Positions 59,232 through 61,694 of a stretch of 61,694 nucleotides of DNA are shown here, piece after piece; positions within the stretch are counted from its first letter, which is position 1; the number at the start of each line of letters is the position of its first letter. Where the stretch lies: assembly GCA_036498205.1 (NCBI GenBank), contig DASXIC010000028.1, positions 1-61,694 on the forward strand. The letters are read 5' to 3'. The notes under the pieces were generated by a model. It searched no databases, was not told the origin of the DNA, and was given only the letters and a program-made list of their open reading frames with translations. The translations under genes and the position numbers were made by a program. The stretch is from AV69 sp036498205 (GTDB lineage: Bacteria; Verrucomicrobiota; Verrucomicrobiia; Chthoniobacterales; UBA10450).

Positions 59232-60587
59232 ATGGATGAGAGGTGCAGAGCCCTTTGGGAGAAGTTGTCGGCTGCGCTCAAGCCACAAGTGAGTGCGGAC
59301 ACTTTCAAGCGCTGGTTCTCAGCCGTTGAATTAACCAAAGCGACCGAGAACGAACTGATTTTTCTCGTTCCCAACAACATCTATCAATTTTGGATCGAAA
59401 GTAACCATATGGCTGCCTTGCAATCGGCGATCACGACTGCCTGCGGAGAGCCGCGAACGGTGCGATTTGTGACCGCGTCACAGTCGAATGGCGAAGAGAG
59501 CGATCTGGGTCTGGTGCGGCCGGACAAATCCGAGCTTTCCCCGCACGATCGCGCCTTTGGTTTCGCACTCGGACTCAATCCACGAAACACGTTCGAATCG
59601 TTTGTCGTTGGCCCGAATAATCAAATCGCGCATGCAGCCAGTCTGGCGGTCGCTCAGTCACCGGCTCGCACTTACAACCCGTTGTTTATTTATGGGGGCG
59701 TCGGCCTGGGCAAAACGCATTTGATGCAGGCAATCGGGCAATACGTCTGGGGCAAAAAAAAGACGTCCAAAGTGATGTATCTCTCGAGTGAACTTTTTAT
59801 TAACGAATTCATCGACGCCATTCAGCACAACACCCTCGTCAAATTCCGCAAACGTTATCGCCAGGCCGACCTGCTCCTGATCGACGACATTCAATTTCTG
59901 GGCGGCAAGGAACGATCGCAGGAAGAATTCTTTCACACCTTCAACACGCTCTTCGACGGTCATAAGCAAATTGTCCTCTCGAGCGATCGTCCTGCATCGG
60001 AAATCGCGAATCTCGAGCATCGGCTCGTCTCCCGTTTCGAGTGGGGACTTACGGCCGAGCTGCAACCACCCGATATTGAAACGCGTCTCGCCATTCTTCG
60101 GAAAAAAGCGCGCGGCTTGCAGATCAAATTGCGCGACGAAGTCTACCAGTTTTTGGCGACACGCATCCGCACCAATGTTCGTCGTTTGGAAGGGGCGCTG
60201 ATGCGGGTCGCGTCTTTTGCTTCGCTTAGCGGCAAGGAGCTGACCCAGGAGACGATCGAGCACTTGCTAAAGGATATCTTACTGGAGGAACGGCGGCAGA
60301 CCGTTACGATTGAACAAATTCAACGCAAGGTGGCGGAGCATTTCGACGTCCGGCTGGCCGATATGACGAGCAAACGCCGGCCGGCGAGCATCGCATTTCC
60401 GCGCCAAATAGCGATGTACCTTGCCCGTGAGTTGACTAAAGCCTCCCTGAACGAGATTGGCGATGCCTTTGGGGGCCGGGATCACGGCACGGTGTTGCAC
60501 GCGTGCAAGCTGGTAAAGAAACGAATGAAGGAACAGGACAACATTCGACAAACGATCTCGTTCATCGATAGCGCGCTCCAGCGTTGA
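59232..60587 (+). CDS. dnaA: Chromosomal replication initiator protein DnaA
   Basis: Initiator ATPase of 451 residues. Domain I (1-80, WEKLSAALKPQVSADTFKRWF) is followed by a short linker. The AAA+ domain has Walker A GGVGLGKTHL and Walker B LLLIDDIQFLGGKERSQEEFFHTFN. The domain IV DNA-binding signature is ASLNEIGDAFGGRDHGTVLHACKLV. All key residues are intact. It is followed by dnaN in the same direction (51 bp gap), the usual order near oriC. No rpmH/rnpA genes lie upstream; instead there is the ExbBD-def block. Confidence 0.97.
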   Translation: MDERCRALWEKLSAALKPQVSADTFKRWFSAVELTKATENELIFLVPNNIYQFWIESNHMAALQSAITTACGEPRTVRFVTASQSNGEESDLGLVRPDKSELSPHDRAFGFALGLNPRNTFESFVVGPNNQIAHAASLAVAQSPARTYNPLFIYGGVGLGKTHLMQAIGQYVWGKKKTSKVMYLSSELFINEFIDAIQHNTLVKFRKRYRQADLLLIDDIQFLGGKERSQEEFFHTFNTLFDGHKQIVLSSDRPASEIANLEHRLVSRFEWGLTAELQPPDIETRLAILRKKARGLQIKLRDEVYQFLATRIRTNVRRLEGALMRVASFASLSGKELTQETIEHLLKDILLEERRQTVTIEQIQRKVAEHFDVRLADMTSKRRPASIAFPRQIAMYLARELTKASLNEIGDAFGGRDHGTVLHACKLVKKRMKEQDNIRQTISFIDSALQR

Positions 60588-60638
60588 TAATACGGTTGCC
60601 GAATAAATTCCGACGCCTTACATCTTAGGCTTTCCCTA

Positions 60639-61694
60639 ATGAAATTCAGCGCCACGAAAGAGAAACTGCTCGAAGGATTGCAACAGGTGCAGAACGTTGT
60701 CAGTACGCGCACGACGCTGCCGATTCTTTCCAACGTCCTCCTCCGGGCCCAGGAGGGCGGCGTTTCCCTGACGACAACCGATCTCGACGTCGGTGTGCGA
60801 GGGAACTTCGAAGCCAATGTCGAGAAACCGGGCGCGACCACCCTGCCGGCGCGACGATTATTCACCATCATTCGAGAACTTCCCTCGAGCGAAATCTCAG
60901 TCGAGGTCGACGGAAAAAACGCAGCCTCGATTCGAAGCGGCCAAAGTTTTTTCAAAATCCTCGGCTTGCCGGAAGAGGAGTTTCCGCCGCTTCCGAAGTT
61001 CGAAAACGCCAAAGTCGTCACCATGCGGCAGAAGGATTTACACGACGGCTTGCGCAAGACATCCTATGCCATCTCGACTGACGAGACCCGTTACGTCCTC
61101 AATGGCGTCCTGTTTAGTTTTAAGGAAAATAAATTGACTCTTGTGGCGACGGACGGACGCCGGCTGGCGATGGTTGATATCGAGTTGGAATTCCCACGCA
61201 GTCACGAAGCGGACATTATTGTCCCGACGAAAGCTGTCACCGAATTACAGCGCCTGCTAACGGACGACGGTGAGGTAAAGGTCAGCGTCGGCAGTGGCCA
61301 GATCGCCTTCGATCTCAATAACACCCTCCTAGTGTCGAAACTGATTGAGGGGAATTATCCAAACTACAAACAGGTCATCCCGGCGGAGGCAAAGGAACGC
61401 GTCACGCTGGAACGCGAGACGTTTCTGAACTCGCTCCGCCGCGTTTCCCTGCTGGCGAGCGACAAATCGAATTCAATCAAACTCAATTTCAGCAAGAACA
61501 ACATCGATATCACCGCCAACACGCCGGAAGTCGGTGAAGCTAAGGAAGGATTTCCAGTTGCCTACAAAGGCCGAGAATTCTCCATCGCATTCAACCCGGA
61601 ATTCTTAATGGCGCCGCTGCGCAATTTAAGCGAGGACGAAGTCTTTCTCGATTTGATCGACGAAATGAGTCCCGGCGTGCTCAAGATTCAGACG
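60639..61694 (+). CDS. dnaN: DNA polymerase III beta subunit (sliding clamp), 3' end beyond window
   Basis: Partial gene: ATG 60639 followed by 352 codons without a stop to the window end; a full clamp is about 370 residues, so only about 20 are missing. It begins MKFSATKEKLLEGLQQVQNVVSTRTTLPILSNVLLRA, as expected for domain 1. TDLDVGVRG and ATDGRRLAMVDIELE follow (domain 2), then FNPEFLMAPLRNL (domain 3). It forms the processivity ring for the replicase. Confidence 0.97.
   Translation, partial: MKFSATKEKLLEGLQQVQNVVSTRTTLPILSNVLLRAQEGGVSLTTTDLDVGVRGNFEANVEKPGATTLPARRLFTIIRELPSSEISVEVDGKNAASIRSGQSFFKILGLPEEEFPPLPKFENAKVVTMRQKDLHDGLRKTSYAISTDETRYVLNGVLFSFKENKLTLVATDGRRLAMVDIELEFPRSHEADIIVPTKAVTELQRLLTDDGEVKVSVGSGQIAFDLNNTLLVSKLIEGNYPNYKQVIPAEAKERVTLERETFLNSLRRVSLLASDKSNSIKLNFSKNNIDITANTPEVGEAKEGFPVAYKGREFSIAFNPEFLMAPLRNLSEDEVFLDLIDEMSPGVLKIQT

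Noticed and set aside
1..61694. CRISPR arrays, prophage, transposase or integron
   Set aside because: No direct-repeat/spacer series, integrase, transposase or phage structural genes seen. The repeats present are palindromic and lack regular spacing.

Overview
The window (61.7 kb, GC in the mid-50s by eye) is a dense, mostly housekeeping stretch of a Gram-negative-type bacterial chromosome. Signs of an outer membrane are a stand-alone heptose-1-phosphate adenylyltransferase, an ExbB/ExbD/TonB-like set, and lipoprotein and Tat-type export signals. Three features recall soil Verrucomicrobiota (Spartobacteria/Chthoniobacterales-like): tandem ADOP-type permeases, palindromic repeats resembling GTCATCCCGAGCG...GAGGGACCTC, and short palindromic elements inserted in frame in a gene. 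That placement is inference from memory of such genomes; no rRNA gene is present to settle it. I saw no rRNA, tRNA, CRISPR array, phage or transposase gene.

Layout. 72-3525: branched-chain amino acid ABC transporter livHMGF without its binding protein. 3522-11641: DUF4912 protein, lipid kinase, heptose adenylyltransferase, purN, then a leftward block of gpsA, plsY, mnmG and a homocysteine methyltransferase/MTHFR fusion. 11781-12629: exported cyclase-family hydrolase. 12851-17897: a tight rightward cluster of methyltransferase, DUF2064 transferase, SDR epimerase with a zinc-ribbon-like insertion, GT2 glycosyltransferase and membrane-anchored sulfite-oxidase-like protein. This looks like one uncharacterised glycan or glycolipid pathway. 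17957-21322: YbdK-type ligase and cupin, a 57-residue lipoprotein, a second GT2 and small proteins. 21380-30937: rpsO-pnp, an NtrB/NtrC-like pair, glmM, scpB, and LemA with two TPM proteins. 31216-32748: rpoA-rplQ with a leader rich in inverted repeats. 32881-33123: a sigma-54-like promoter before a tiny membrane protein. 33152-40523: three tandem ADOP/MacB-like permeases. 40527-55192: metallophosphoesterase, a DEAD-box helicase whose motif II reads DEVY, an S9 peptidase carrying three in-frame palindromic insertions, a Tat-type oxidoreductase, AI-2E permease, amidohydrolase, VOC protein, HTH protein, aspS, 7Fe-type ferredoxin, Na+/solute symporter and OGG-like glycosylase. 55340-61694: TonB-like/ExbB/ExbD/def, an exported protein, a 635-bp candidate origin region, dnaA and the start of dnaN.

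Coupling. livHMGF, plsY-gpsA, the 12.8-17.9 kb cluster, YbdK-cupin, LemA-TPM-TPM, rpoA-rplQ, ExbBD-def and dnaA-dnaN behave as transcription units with overlaps or gaps of a few bases. Convergent genes often nearly touch or share stop-codon bases. The most unusual signals are the in-frame palindromic insertions in the S9 peptidase (with a related short motif in aspS), the zinc-ribbon epimerase cluster, and the DEVY helicase.
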